Numbered from the stretch's first letter, positions 17,205 to 26,021 are shown. The stretch: DNA of 64,000 nt from Thiofilum sp. (GCF_016711335.1 NZ_JADJTF010000001.1:2666001-2730000), one strand, 5' to 3'. The notes: generated by a model not told the origin, from the letters alone. Program-made: numbers and translations.

Positions 17205-17453
17205 TTAATGCAAACGCATGCCTTGTTGTGCCATGCGTTTTTCTAAAATGGATTGACCATACACGCTGACATGCACTGAATTAATCAAAGCGGCTAATTC
17301 ATCATCAGTGACTAAACCTAAAAACTCACCTGCCTGCATAAAGCCTTCACAACGATGTTTGTCGGCGGCGGAGACAGGTTTTCCGGCTTTAGCTGCTTGG
17401 AATGCGTCGCGTAATTGCGCCCGCAGCTCAGTTAAGAATTTTTCTTTTAGCAT
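17205..17453 (-). CDS. Small uncharacterised protein
   Basis: An 82-aa protein beginning MLKEKFLTELRAQL and ending QQGMRLH, convergent with the phosphatase-like gene (5 bp apart). It is mostly charged and helical with no signal peptide or membrane segment; ADKHRCEGFMQAGEFLGLVT and DDELAALINSVHVSVYG are the most sequence-like parts. I chose ATG at 17453 with a weak AAAGG upstream; an in-frame Met at 17486 is possible. I do not recognise the family. Confidence 0.55.
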   Translation of the reverse strand: MLKEKFLTELRAQLRDAFQAAKAGKPVSAADKHRCEGFMQAGEFLGLVTDDELAALINSVHVSVYGQSILEKRMAQQGMRLH

Positions 17454-17487
17454 AATGAAGCCTTTGGAGTTAAGAGTGAAACACATA

Positions 17488-17695
17488 AGTACTGAAAGAC
17501 AAGTACTCTAAAACCTCGAACAAAATTGGCAAGTCCTCTTATCAATCAACATAAGCTAAGTGTAAGCCAAAGTACTTTAGCCTGGCTATGTTATTAACAT
17601 CAGCGTTTTAGTAGAGCAGTGGAGCATTAATTTTTATTAAATGATAGACAACTGATAAACCGTAAAAGCGAGTACTTTAATCAATGCGAAGTACT
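17488..17695. repeat. Intergenic cluster of AGTACT words
   Basis: Five copies of the palindrome AGTACT lie in this 258-bp gene-free stretch, at 17488, 17502, 17571, 17671 and 17690. Nine more follow up to 19611 in and between the hydrolase pseudogene and the LysR gene, including two in their divergent promoter (18605 and 18628). About one such word per 4 kb is expected by chance. It may be a regulator site, a modification site or a genome-wide signature word. Confidence 0.5.
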
Positions 17696-17711
17696 CTCTA
17701 AACAAACCTTA

Positions 17712-18600
17712 TTAAGCCATATGTTTAGCAATAAACTCCAGCATCACTTCTGGATGCTCACCATAGTAGTTATAACCATCAAAGCGATTAAGATTGCCCT
17801 CAATCCAAACCATTTGAGTCTCAGTCGGTGTCGCCGCCACGATAGTTTCTAAATCTGCGGGGCTAGTCAAAGCATCTTGGCGTACTTGGGAATAGAGCAC
17901 AGGTACTGTTAAATCCTTTAAAGTACTCATCGGTGACATATCGTCCAGACCAATCTGCTAGGTCTTTAATAGCTTGGTCGACTTCAGCGAGGCTAGTATT
18001 GCCGCCTAACATGGGCGCAACCTTTTCAGCCATATATGCCATTGAAATGGGTTGTACTGCAACCAATGCTTTGACGTTTCTGAATAGGTCAGGGCGTTTG
18101 CTCATGGCAATAATGGCGCTATTAGCTCCCATACAATGATTAACTAAAACGACGGGTACTTGGCTCAATTGCTGATGCTGATTGACATAAACCATAGCCC
18201 CTGCTGCGTCTTGCCATTCAAATGCACCAATACCACTAAAACCATCAGCAGTTGAAGCACTTTCGCCATGATTACGTAAGTCATAAAACAAAATATCAAA
18301 GCCAGCATTATGTAGATGTTGTGCGGTTTTCATAAACTCCACATGCACGGGTACAAGCTGAGCCACATCACCTTCAGGAACAAAGCCGTATTTGCTGCAA
18401 TAGAGTGGATGATTCATTACTGCCAATTTTTGATTGGGCACTTTAGCGGGAATAAACCAAGCCGATAAACTCACACCATCTAAAGCAGGAAATTCAAGCG
18501 TTTCAAACTGCATACCATAGTCCAGTGGGGTTTTAGGCATAGCAGTACGATGGGGACGGGTAAACAGAGCAGCAACTTGTTGGGCAACGCTAGCAGTCAT
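17712..18600 (-). pseudogene. Alpha/beta hydrolase, frameshifted
   Basis: Two reading frames of one alpha/beta hydrolase. The first part (from ATG at 18600) carries KLAVMNHPLYCSKYGF, FDILFYDLRNHGESAS and the nucleophile region VVLVNHCMGANSAIIA, where the elbow reads N-H-C-M-G, so cysteine replaces the usual serine. Near 17940-17950 homology moves to another frame (DMSPMSTLKDLTVPVLYSQV, then MVWIEGNLNRFDGYNYYGEH to the stop at 17712). A single-base change would join them. It could be a real pseudogene or a sequencing error. It is divergent from the LysR gene, a pairing that often reflects regulation. Confidence 0.7.
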
Positions 18601-18715
18601 AATCAGTACTCACGAAAATAATTAATGAGTACTCAGTGTAAAGGGTCTGATTGCTTATAAAAATCGGTCTAATCACAATATAGTATTAGGTATAAACTAA
18701 TAATGAGGAGTGCTA

Positions 18716-19642
18716 ATGAGTACTAAACGACGTGATGCTTTAGCAGGCTTAAGTACTTTTGCAGCGGTAGCGCACTATGGCAGCTTTACCAAAGCCGCTG
18801 CATGGTTGGATATAAGTACAGTGTCGGTGAGTTTGGCAGTGAGTGAATTAGAAAAACAACTCAAAACCCAACTATTGATCCGTAATACTCGCAGTGTACG
18901 TTTGACTGAAGCAGGCGAGGCGTTTTTCCTGCAAATTCAACCCGCTTTACAAACTATTCAAGATGCTCAACAGCAATTACAGCAACATAGCGCAAAACCT
19001 CAAGGATTATTGCGTTTAACCGTACCGATTATTTGTCATGACACAATTGTGCAACCGTTATTGCAGTACTTACAGCAACATGCGCCAGAATTGCGCGTAG
19101 AGGTGCATTACAGCGACGAGTTTGTGGATATTATTGAGCAAGGTTTTGATGCAGGCATTCGATTACGCTCACAGATCGAACAGGACAAAGTAGCGATTCC
19201 TTTGACTAAGCCATTGCACAGTACTTGGGTAGCTAGTCCAGAGTACTTAAAACACTATGGCATACCCGACGCGCCGATTGATTCTGAGGCTTTAAAGGCT
19301 CTCAATAGCCATCGCTGTATTTTGTTTAAATACGGTGAGCATCAGCAATTAGATCACTGGGATATTCATGTAGATAATCAAATTCAAACGGTCAAAGTCA
19401 TGCCCTCTGTGGTACTCAATCAATTGCAGCATGTATTGAGTGCTGCCAAAGCAGGATTGGGTATTGTACAAGTGATGAGTACCAGTTGGATTAGACGAGA
19501 ATTAGAGCGGGGAGAGTTAGTGAGTTTATGGACTAAGTATGCACCTAGCTATCCAGAAATTATGCTTTATATCCCTAAACAACGCTTTAGTTCGGTGAAA
19601 ATTAAAGTACTGGTAAACGCTGCGCGGAGTTTACTAAGTTAG
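18716..19642 (+). CDS. LysR-family transcriptional regulator
   Basis: A 309-aa DNA-binding regulator. The winged helix-turn-helix covers residues 8-65 (LAGLSTFAAVAHYGSFTKAA, SVSLAVSELEKQLKTQLLIR, SVRLTEAGEAF). The effector domain follows from about 90 (GLLRLTVPIICHDTIVQPLL, FDAGIRLRSQIEQDKVAIPL). ATG at 18716 is chosen because GAGGAG lies just upstream. It belongs to the CrgA/PA-type subgroup by overall look. It is divergent from the broken hydrolase across 115 bp with two AGTACT words, so that hydrolase is the likely target. Ligand unknown. Confidence 0.9.
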   Translation: MSTKRRDALAGLSTFAAVAHYGSFTKAAAWLDISTVSVSLAVSELEKQLKTQLLIRNTRSVRLTEAGEAFFLQIQPALQTIQDAQQQLQQHSAKPQGLLRLTVPIICHDTIVQPLLQYLQQHAPELRVEVHYSDEFVDIIEQGFDAGIRLRSQIEQDKVAIPLTKPLHSTWVASPEYLKHYGIPDAPIDSEALKALNSHRCILFKYGEHQQLDHWDIHVDNQIQTVKVMPSVVLNQLQHVLSAAKAGLGIVQVMSTSWIRRELERGELVSLWTKYAPSYPEIMLYIPKQRFSSVKIKVLVNAARSLLS

Positions 19643-19713
19643 GTGAATTATAAAAAATAGTTGAACAAAACCAAAGGGCTAAGGCGCAATAGACGCCTTA
19701 GCTGATAAGCAAA

Positions 19714-20706
19714 CTATCGTGAGGATAATAGTTCACTTACATTGATATGCTGGAGTTGACGGGCAAGCCCTAAAGGACTTTTACCATCGGTATTGCGAAT
19801 GGTGGGATCAGCGCCGCGTGACAATAATAAACGCACCATATCATAGTGACCAAAACGGGCGGCATGATGTAATGGCGACCAGTTTTTGCGAGTCACTGCA
19901 TTCACATTAGCTTTGCGTTGTAGTAGTAGCTTAGCTAGATTGACATAACCTTTGGCGGCGGCTTCGTGTAAAGGAGTTACCCCATCGCTGCCCGCTGCAT
20001 CGACATCCGCACCTTTCATCATCAGTTGATAGGCGATCATTTCAGCACCATTACCTACCGCGACTTGTAATAACGTTTCGCCCGTAGGATAGCGCTCATT
20101 AATATCCGCACCTTTATCCATGAGCAATTGCGCTACATCAGTGAGACCCCGTTTCACCGCATATTGCAGATAGCTCTCGCCACTGTTTTCGATTTTGCCG
20201 ATAGGAGAGGCATTACGCTCAAACAGGTATTGCATTATTTGCACTGAACCGCGTAGAACTGCTGCACCCATTGGAGTTGTACCGTCTTCATTACGTTGGT
20301 TCACATTAGCGCGACGTAATAACAGGAATTTAACGTGCTCAAGGCGATTAGAGAAAATAGATAGATACAATAAGCTGCGACCTTGGGAATCGAGGCTATT
20401 TACGTCTGCACCTTCACTGTACCAACGCTCGGCTTCAAGCATATAGTTACTTTGTAAAGAGACCAGAAGGTTTTTATCGTAAGTAGGATTTCTAATCGGT
20501 GCTCTTAAGCGAATGGTGTGGTCATAGGGCAATAACATGGTCGGTCTTGCCGGAGCGGCAGGCGCTTGAGCCGTAGGATTCTCTACCGCTACATTGCCAG
20601 TCGCCATCATATTATTAACATTAGCAGTAGCCGCATAGAGCGAGGTACTGAATAGTAAAGAGCATAACATTCCGCTAGAGAGTGCGACTGTCTTACACAT
20701 GGACAT
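19714..20706 (-). CDS. Secreted or periplasmic ankyrin-repeat protein
   Basis: A 330-aa protein with a signal peptide (SSGMLCSLLFSTSLYAATA), a Pro/Ala-rich linker and about six 33-residue ankyrin repeats from residue 95 to the end. Examples are GRSLLYLSIFSNRLEHVKFL, LLRRANVNQRNEDGTTPMGA, MKGADVDAAGSDGVTPLHEA and LLSRGADPTIRNTDGKSPLG. Ankyrin stacks bind other proteins; no enzyme domain is present. Export and a short, self-contained repeat domain suggest a periplasmic scaffold or inhibitor, but the partner cannot be read from the sequence. Confidence 0.85.
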   Translation of the reverse strand: MSMCKTVALSSGMLCSLLFSTSLYAATANVNNMMATGNVAVENPTAQAPAAPARPTMLLPYDHTIRLRAPIRNPTYDKNLLVSLQSNYMLEAERWYSEGADVNSLDSQGRSLLYLSIFSNRLEHVKFLLLRRANVNQRNEDGTTPMGAAVLRGSVQIMQYLFERNASPIGKIENSGESYLQYAVKRGLTDVAQLLMDKGADINERYPTGETLLQVAVGNGAEMIAYQLMMKGADVDAAGSDGVTPLHEAAAKGYVNLAKLLLQRKANVNAVTRKNWSPLHHAARFGHYDMVRLLLSRGADPTIRNTDGKSPLGLARQLQHINVSELLSSR

Positions 20707-20746
20707 AGGTTTGCCGCCTTTGCAAAAAAATTGATTTTTGTGTCTG

Positions 20747-20770
20747 ACTCTAACAATGCCCTGTTAGAGT
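20747..20770. promoter_or_regulatory. Perfect 9-bp hairpin upstream of the ankyrin gene
   Basis: ACTCTAACA and TGTTAGAGT surround a 6-nt loop, 41 bp before the ankyrin start. A second inverted repeat, CCAACTCAGC (20811-20820) with GCTGAGTTGG (20839-20848), lies further upstream. Together they could act as operator, attenuator or leader structure. No T-run follows, so a terminator is unlikely. Confidence 0.4.
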
Positions 20771-20936
20771 AGGATACCGTGTCCTAAGTTATATACTGTC
20801 AAAGGACAAACCAACTCAGCACTGTTTTAACCCCTAAGGCTGAGTTGGTATATATGGGTTATAAGGATGAACCATAGCTGAAACGTACTACAAAATAAAG
20901 CCTCGCTTATCAACGGTTAGTTATAATAATAAGGTT

Positions 20937-20976
20937 AAAAAATCCCCCACCATCCTTTAATGAGGAGCTGGGAATT
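20937..20976 (-). terminator. Terminator of the MltB-type gene
   Basis: On the minus strand AATTCCC and GGGGATT pair (one G-T) and are followed by a run of T. It begins right at the stop codon of the transglycosylase gene. Confidence 0.5.
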
Positions 20977-22155
20977 TTAGAGCTGATTAAACAAGTTCAT
21001 ATCAGGGTATCCGTCCGCTGGTAGCCCTAGTTGTTGTTGTAGTTTACGGGTGGCATTCATGGTTTCCTGCCCAATAATGCCGTCTATTTTTTCGATCCTA
21101 TAGCCTTTGTTGCGCAACTTGGTTTGCAGCGTTTTAACTTGGCTTAGGCTCAAAGTTGCGACCGGAGCATTGCCACGTTTTAAAGGTGCAGCGCCCGCTA
21201 AACGGGTCGCAAAATAGGCAGCGGTCAAAGAGTATACACTGGATTCATTCCACTGTAAGTAGGCATCAAAATTAGGATAAGCCAAAAAAGCAGGCCCATT
21301 CCGTCCCATCGGTAAGAGTAGAGCGGCAACTCCGTTTTTGGGCAGTGCTGTCCCATTAGCGCGTGTCACTCCCTCCGCACTCCAAGTACTCAAAGGCAAT
21401 TTATTATCTAAACGCGCCTTTGCCCAATCCATTTGTTTGGGGACTTTCACTTCTAGGAGCCAAGGTTCTCCCGCTCGCCAACCGTAGTGTTTTAATAAGC
21501 TTGCGGCTGATGCTAAAGCATCGGCTTTGGAGGCAATGATATTGCGCTGTCCATTGCCGTCAAAATCCACTCCGTGCAAGTTATAGCCAGAGGGTAAAAA
21601 TTGTAATTGACCTAATTCACCTGCCCACGCACCGCGCATTTTAGCGGGGGTTATATCGCCTTTTTGTACCAGCCAGAGGGCGTGTAGCAGTTCAGGGCGG
21701 AAGCGTTCGGGGCGACGACAGTCATAGGCTAGGGTAGCAAGAGCGGGGATGGTGGCAAAGTCGCCTAATACGGCGCCAAAATCGGTTTCTAAGCCCCAAA
21801 AAGCCGTGAGTACTTCAGCGGGTACGCCATAGCGGGCTTCGATTTTATTAAATAGCGCGGCGTTTTTTTTGAGTTGACTGCGCCCGATGGTGAGGCGGTT
21901 ACTGGAGACTTTTTTGTCGGAGAATTGTAAGAAGGTTTGGGCAAAGACGCCTTGGTTGCGGTCGCGTTGGATGACGCTGGGGTCGAGTTTGACCGAGCTT
22001 AGTGTTTGTTGGATGACGCTAGGGGTGATGCCTTCGCGGGCGGCGTGTTGTTTAAAGTCGGCGAGCCAGCTTTTAAAGTCGGTGGTGTTTTGGCAGGCCC
22101 AAGCGTTGTGGAGTGCTAGGCTGGAGAGGAGTAGCCCTAGGGATAGAATACGCAT
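20977..22155 (-). CDS. mltB: Lytic murein transglycosylase, MltB type (GH103), with peptidoglycan-binding domain
   Basis: A 392-aa periplasmic enzyme that cleaves peptidoglycan glycan strands with anhydro-ring formation. The signal sequence is LSLGLLLSSLALHNAWA; the following Cys21 could be lipidated although the box is atypical. The catalytic glutamate is Glu123 in LTAFWGLETDFGAVLG, followed by MRGAWAGELGQLQFLPSGYN and DFDGNGQRNI. The last 60 residues form a peptidoglycan-binding domain (LSQVKTLQTKLRNKGYRIEK, IIGQETMNATRKLQQQLGLP). The two-domain layout is the family norm. Monocistronic. Confidence 0.92.
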   Translation of the reverse strand: MRILSLGLLLSSLALHNAWACQNTTDFKSWLADFKQHAAREGITPSVIQQTLSSVKLDPSVIQRDRNQGVFAQTFLQFSDKKVSSNRLTIGRSQLKKNAALFNKIEARYGVPAEVLTAFWGLETDFGAVLGDFATIPALATLAYDCRRPERFRPELLHALWLVQKGDITPAKMRGAWAGELGQLQFLPSGYNLHGVDFDGNGQRNIIASKADALASAASLLKHYGWRAGEPWLLEVKVPKQMDWAKARLDNKLPLSTWSAEGVTRANGTALPKNGVAALLLPMGRNGPAFLAYPNFDAYLQWNESSVYSLTAAYFATRLAGAAPLKRGNAPVATLSLSQVKTLQTKLRNKGYRIEKIDGIIGQETMNATRKLQQQLGLPADGYPDMNLFNQL

Positions 22156-22377
22156 AATGTTCCTTATTATTTCAGTTAGCCAATGGTTTTAAAGGTGAGT
22201 GTAGGTTATGGGATGAGTGGGTGTTCAAAAAGTTCCCTTTAGTGCTGTGGGGGTAGGGTGGAGTGAGTGGCAGTAGGGTGTGGGTTGATAATGTTGGGGT
22301 GGTGAGTATAAGACGGTGGAAAGTTGGCTAGCGGAGGATTTATAGTGGGGTATTGGTGTTATGGATAGGGCTGCCCC

Positions 22378-24951
22378 ATGTCAAAACGCGCATTGAAATT
22401 GATTGGTGAAGCTAAGGAAAAGCGTTTAACTCGATTGGATTTAGGTAAGTGCGCACTTACTAAATTACCAGATAAGTTATTCGGGTTAGAGTGGTTAGAA
22501 GAATTAGTGTTGGCTAATGATTGGCGGGAGTGGGAGATTGAAACGCAACAATGGGAGCTGAAACGAAGTCAGAATCAGTGGGCAGCTAATCAAATTCATG
22601 CTATTCCTTATCAAATACAAAAGCTCTCAAAACTTACCGTACTTATTGCATCGGGAAATAATATTCGTGATCTGAGTTCGCTGTCGGAGCTGTCGCAGCT
22701 CCAAACGCTCGATCTAAGTTCCAACCAAATCAGTGATGTGAGTGCGCTGTCGGGTCTGTCGCAGCTCCAAAAGCTCTATCTAGGTGCGAACCAAATCAGT
22801 AATGTGAGTGCGCTGTCGGGTCTGTCGCAGCTCCAAACGCTCGATCTAAGTTACAACCAAATCAGTGATCTGAGTGCGCTGTCAAGTCTGTCGCAGCTCC
22901 AAACGCTCGATCTAAGTTCCAACCAAATCAGTGATCTGAGTGCGCTGTCAAGTCTGTCGCAGCTCCAAACGCTCTATCTAGGCAAGAACCAAATCAGTGA
23001 TGTAAGTGCGCTGTTGGGTCTGTCGCAGCTCCAAACGCTCTATCTAGGTGCGAACCAAATCAGTGATCTGAGTGCGCTGTTGGGTCTGTCGCAGCTCCAA
23101 AAGCTCGATCTAATGGGCAACCAAATCAGTGATCTGAGTCAGATAATTAATTTAATAGAAAAAGGGCTTCCTGTTAGTTTGAAAAAAAATGATTGGTCGG
23201 ATAAGAAAATAAGTTTATACAATAATCCTTTGGGAAACCCTCCTGTCTCCATAGTCGAACAAGGCAATGAAGCCATTCTCAACTACTTCAAACAATTAGA
23301 AGATCAAGGGGTTGAGCAACTCAACGAAGCCAAACTCATTATCGTAGGTGAACCTGCCGCAGGTAAAACCACTTTAATGGAAACCTTGCTTGATGAGGAT
23401 TTTGAGCTAAGTAAAGACACCGAAAGTACTCTAGGTGTGCAGGTGCGCACAGGCTGGACATTTCCCCATCCCAATAAACCCGATACCATTTTCACCACCA
23501 ATATCTGGGATTTTGGCGGGCAACAAATTCAATACATGACCCACCAATTTTTCCTCACTCCTAGTGCCGCCTATGTCCTCGTCTCCGCCAATGACCGCAA
23601 AGAACCGACCAACTTTCCCTATTGGTTTAAAATCATTCACCTACTCGGCGAAGAACAAGGGCGCTATAGCCCTGTGCTGGTCGTGCTCAATGAAAAAGAC
23701 GATAAATTCATTAACAAATTTAACTTTGACCGCAAATTTTACGAGGAGCGCTACCCAGAGCTACAAATTGAAGTCTGTGAAGTCAATCTAGATAAACGCG
23801 ACGACCATTTCAAAGCGATGCGTAGCACTATCCAGCGTATGCTGAGCCAACTGTCTCACGTCACCGACCCGCGCCCCGCCCGCTGGAAAGATATTCGCGC
23901 CGCCCTACAAGAGTGCGCTAAAACTACCAACCATATTAGCTTTGAAAAGTATTCAGCCATTTGCAGCGAACACGCCGTCGAGGACGAGGAAAGCCAGTTA
24001 GTGTTGAGCCGCTACCTACATAAATTGGGTAGCCTATTGCATTTCACTGATGATCCTAGCCTGCATAATTTCATTATTCTCAATCCGCAATGGGCAGTGG
24101 ATGCGGTCTATAGTGTGCTGAATAATAATGAAGTAGCGCGTAAGGATGGTTATTTTAGTCGTGCTCAAGTAGAGGCGATTTGGAGGGATAAATACAATCA
24201 TGATGAGCGCTGCAAGCTATTGAGTTTAATGCAAAAAGAAAATTTCGAGATTTGCTACCCACTCAATTACCAAAAAGATTTATACATTGCCCCGCAACTC
24301 CTCAATGCCGAACAGATGCCCTTTATTTGGGATAATAAAGACAATCTACGCTTCCGCTTTCAATATAAATTCATGCCCGAAGGCATTATTACCCGCCTGA
24401 TCGTGCGCTTAAATACTATTTTGGCGTGTGGGATTGAAGGCAAGCAATTGATTTGGCGCAAGGGGGCAGTCTTTACTGAGCGCGATTGCAGAGCTTTAGT
24501 TCAGGAAGAAGAAAACCGCGACGGCTTAAAAATCATTGATATAGCCATCAATGGTAATGTCAATGAACGCAAGTATTTACTCAGACGCCTCCGTGATGAA
24601 ATTCAAGATATTCACCATAAATGGTTTCGCAACATTCAAGCCGAACAAATGATTCCGTGTATCTGCACTTATTGCACTGACCCGCAACATAAAGACGCTA
24701 AGTTCTTTGAGTATCAAGTACTTCAGCGAGCCTTGAATAAAGGCAAAGCTACCATCGAATGTGACAAAGAGTTTATTGATGTATCGGTAAAAGGATTACT
24801 AGAAGGTGTGTTTGAGGACGAGGATTTATCGCCTAAGAGAGAACAGGTACTAGGCAATATTTACAATATTCAAACAGGAGACGATGCACAAATCATCGTT
24901 GGTAAAAAGAATAGGCAAACTAATAAATCCCACAATAAAACTCGACCCTAA
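22378..24951 (+). CDS. ROCO protein: leucine-rich repeats, Roc GTPase and COR domain
   Basis: An 857-aa cytoplasmic protein. Residues 1-50 resemble a plant-type LRR start (LTRLDLGKCALTKLPDKLFG). Residues 88-263 hold eight 22-residue leucine-rich repeats of the pattern LDLSSNQISDVSALSGLSQL. The Roc GTPase starts near 318 with P-loop GEPAAGKTT (324-332), then NIWDFGGQQIQYMTHQFFL as switch II, and VLVVLNEKDDKF as the guanine-recognition region. A COR dimerisation domain follows to about 750. The tail IYNIQTGDDAQIIVG is reminiscent of tails in bacterial STAND or effector-associated proteins. Bacterial ROCO functions are mostly unknown. The upstream 220 bp are G-rich. Confidence 0.88.
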   Translation: MSKRALKLIGEAKEKRLTRLDLGKCALTKLPDKLFGLEWLEELVLANDWREWEIETQQWELKRSQNQWAANQIHAIPYQIQKLSKLTVLIASGNNIRDLSSLSELSQLQTLDLSSNQISDVSALSGLSQLQKLYLGANQISNVSALSGLSQLQTLDLSYNQISDLSALSSLSQLQTLDLSSNQISDLSALSSLSQLQTLYLGKNQISDVSALLGLSQLQTLYLGANQISDLSALLGLSQLQKLDLMGNQISDLSQIINLIEKGLPVSLKKNDWSDKKISLYNNPLGNPPVSIVEQGNEAILNYFKQLEDQGVEQLNEAKLIIVGEPAAGKTTLMETLLDEDFELSKDTESTLGVQVRTGWTFPHPNKPDTIFTTNIWDFGGQQIQYMTHQFFLTPSAAYVLVSANDRKEPTNFPYWFKIIHLLGEEQGRYSPVLVVLNEKDDKFINKFNFDRKFYEERYPELQIEVCEVNLDKRDDHFKAMRSTIQRMLSQLSHVTDPRPARWKDIRAALQECAKTTNHISFEKYSAICSEHAVEDEESQLVLSRYLHKLGSLLHFTDDPSLHNFIILNPQWAVDAVYSVLNNNEVARKDGYFSRAQVEAIWRDKYNHDERCKLLSLMQKENFEICYPLNYQKDLYIAPQLLNAEQMPFIWDNKDNLRFRFQYKFMPEGIITRLIVRLNTILACGIEGKQLIWRKGAVFTERDCRALVQEEENRDGLKIIDIAINGNVNERKYLLRRLRDEIQDIHHKWFRNIQAEQMIPCICTYCTDPQHKDAKFFEYQVLQRALNKGKATIECDKEFIDVSVKGLLEGVFEDEDLSPKREQVLGNIYNIQTGDDAQIIVGKKNRQTNKSHNKTRP
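22705..23100 (+). repeat. Six near-identical 66-bp tandem repeats in the LRR region
   Basis: Each 66-bp unit encodes one 22-residue leucine-rich repeat, in frame. Differences between units are confined to a few codons (GAT or TAT, AGTTCC or GGTGCG, TCGGGT or TCAAGT or TTGGGT). The unit before (22639-22704) and the one after (23101-23166) are more diverged. High identity at DNA level points to recent expansion, or to ongoing recombination between units. Confidence 0.9.
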
Positions 24952-24966
24952 TAGACACAACTGTAG

Positions 24967-24988
24967 GGGCAAACCTACGTGTTTGCCC
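24967..24988. repeat. Intergenic hairpin, copy 2 of the GGGGCAAAC family
   Basis: GGGCAAAC and GTTTGCCC form an 8-bp stem with the 6-nt loop CTACGT, extended by a G-T pair. It lies between the convergent stops of the ROCO gene (24951) and elbB (25020), 15 bp after the former. It shares its core with the hairpins at 556 and 60417. A bidirectional terminator role is possible. Confidence 0.65.
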
Positions 24989-25019
24989 TCCGCACTACCA
25001 TCAAACCATCCACCAATCT

Positions 25020-25676
25020 TCAAACCCGTGCCAAACGCACCACTTCCTTAACCAGCTTAGTAATCCCCGCCTCGGCATCCATAATCTTATTCGCCAACAT
25101 ATAGGCAGGGGTACTGACTACCTTACGTTCCTCATCCACCACAAAACTATCCACCGGACAACTCACATGCTCACCGCCCATTTGCTCAATCGCCGCCGCC
25201 GTGCCCACATCATCACCAATGGTCAGTTTTGCACCCTCACCAAAAATCTTTGGAATCATCGCAGGCGCAATACACACAAAGCCTAACGGTTTACCTTGTG
25301 CGGCTATGGCTTGACAAAACTGCAATACATCCGCTTGAACCGTACAATCCGCCCCTTTAAAAGCAAAATCACTTAAGTTTTTAGCCGCTCCAAAGCCCCC
25401 TGGCACAATTACCGCATCAAACTCAGCCGCATTAGCACTGGCTAAATCTTGCACCTTACCGCGTGCAATGCGTGAGGCTTCTACCATCACATTACGTGTC
25501 TCATTCATCACCTCACCCGTGAGATGATTGATCACATGGTATTGCGGAATATTAGGCGCAAAACACTGATACTCACAGCCTTCGTGTTCGAGTGCCAATA
25601 GAGTGAGCACACTTTCAAAAATCTCAGCGCCGTCAAATACTCCACAGCCCGATAAAATCACTGCTACTTTAGTCAT
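25020..25676 (-). CDS. elbB: ElbB-type glyoxalase (DJ-1/PfpI superfamily)
   Basis: A 218-aa class I glutamine-amidotransferase-like protein. The ElbB signatures are VAVILSGCGVFDGAEIFESV, FAPNIPQYHVINHLTGEV, the nucleophile-side DAVIVPGGFGAAKNLSDFAF and GKPLGFVCIAPAMIPKIFG with the catalytic cysteine in FVCIAP. ElbB from E. coli shows glyoxalase activity in vitro and was linked to isoprenoid synthesis; the cellular role is unsettled. GGAGG precedes the ATG. Stand-alone gene convergent with the ROCO gene. Confidence 0.92.
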   Translation of the reverse strand: MTKVAVILSGCGVFDGAEIFESVLTLLALEHEGCEYQCFAPNIPQYHVINHLTGEVMNETRNVMVEASRIARGKVQDLASANAAEFDAVIVPGGFGAAKNLSDFAFKGADCTVQADVLQFCQAIAAQGKPLGFVCIAPAMIPKIFGEGAKLTIGDDVGTAAAIEQMGGEHVSCPVDSFVVDEERKVVSTPAYMLANKIMDAEAGITKLVKEVVRLARV

Positions 25677-26021
25677 ATAGCCTCCGCTGAAAATTGCAAA
25701 ATAAGTAGTGTAGTACTTAAACCTAGACTCTCCAAGTGAGGCGTATTCGGGTTAAAGATTACAGTCGTTGAGCACCATAGCAGCAGGAAAAGCATTAGTA
25801 TTGTTCTAGCGATCTATCTCTTTAGGGGTGGATATATTTTTTATTTAACTGACTAATTAATAAGAGTATTTGCCAAATAAGTGGACTACGTGATTAGGAT
25901 TTATTAAGTATATATTTTTTTAGAGATACTTGTTTGACCCTTTAAGGAAAATTCTGGTATTAATACATTCCATATCACTTGATATTTATCATTGTGTTCA
26001 ATAATAGGGAGGAGCCGCTAT
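25677..26021. other. 345-bp intergenic region upstream of the sox operon
   Basis: AT-rich, between divergent elbB and soxY. It must hold the sox promoter; the best candidate is annotated at 25934. Apart from that I see no strong inverted repeat or RNA. Confidence 0.4.
25934..25963 (+). promoter_or_regulatory. Candidate sox operon promoter
   Basis: TTGACC (25934-25939) and TATTAA (25958-25963) are separated by 18 bp, with TG one base upstream of the second element (extended -10). It points toward soxY, with roughly 150 bp of leader that includes the small ORF at 26022. Pattern match only. Confidence 0.35.

Noticed and set aside
22705..23100. Regular 66-bp repeats considered as a CRISPR array
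   Set aside because: There are no unique spacers; the repeats are contiguous, in frame and encode leucine-rich repeats of the ROCO protein.
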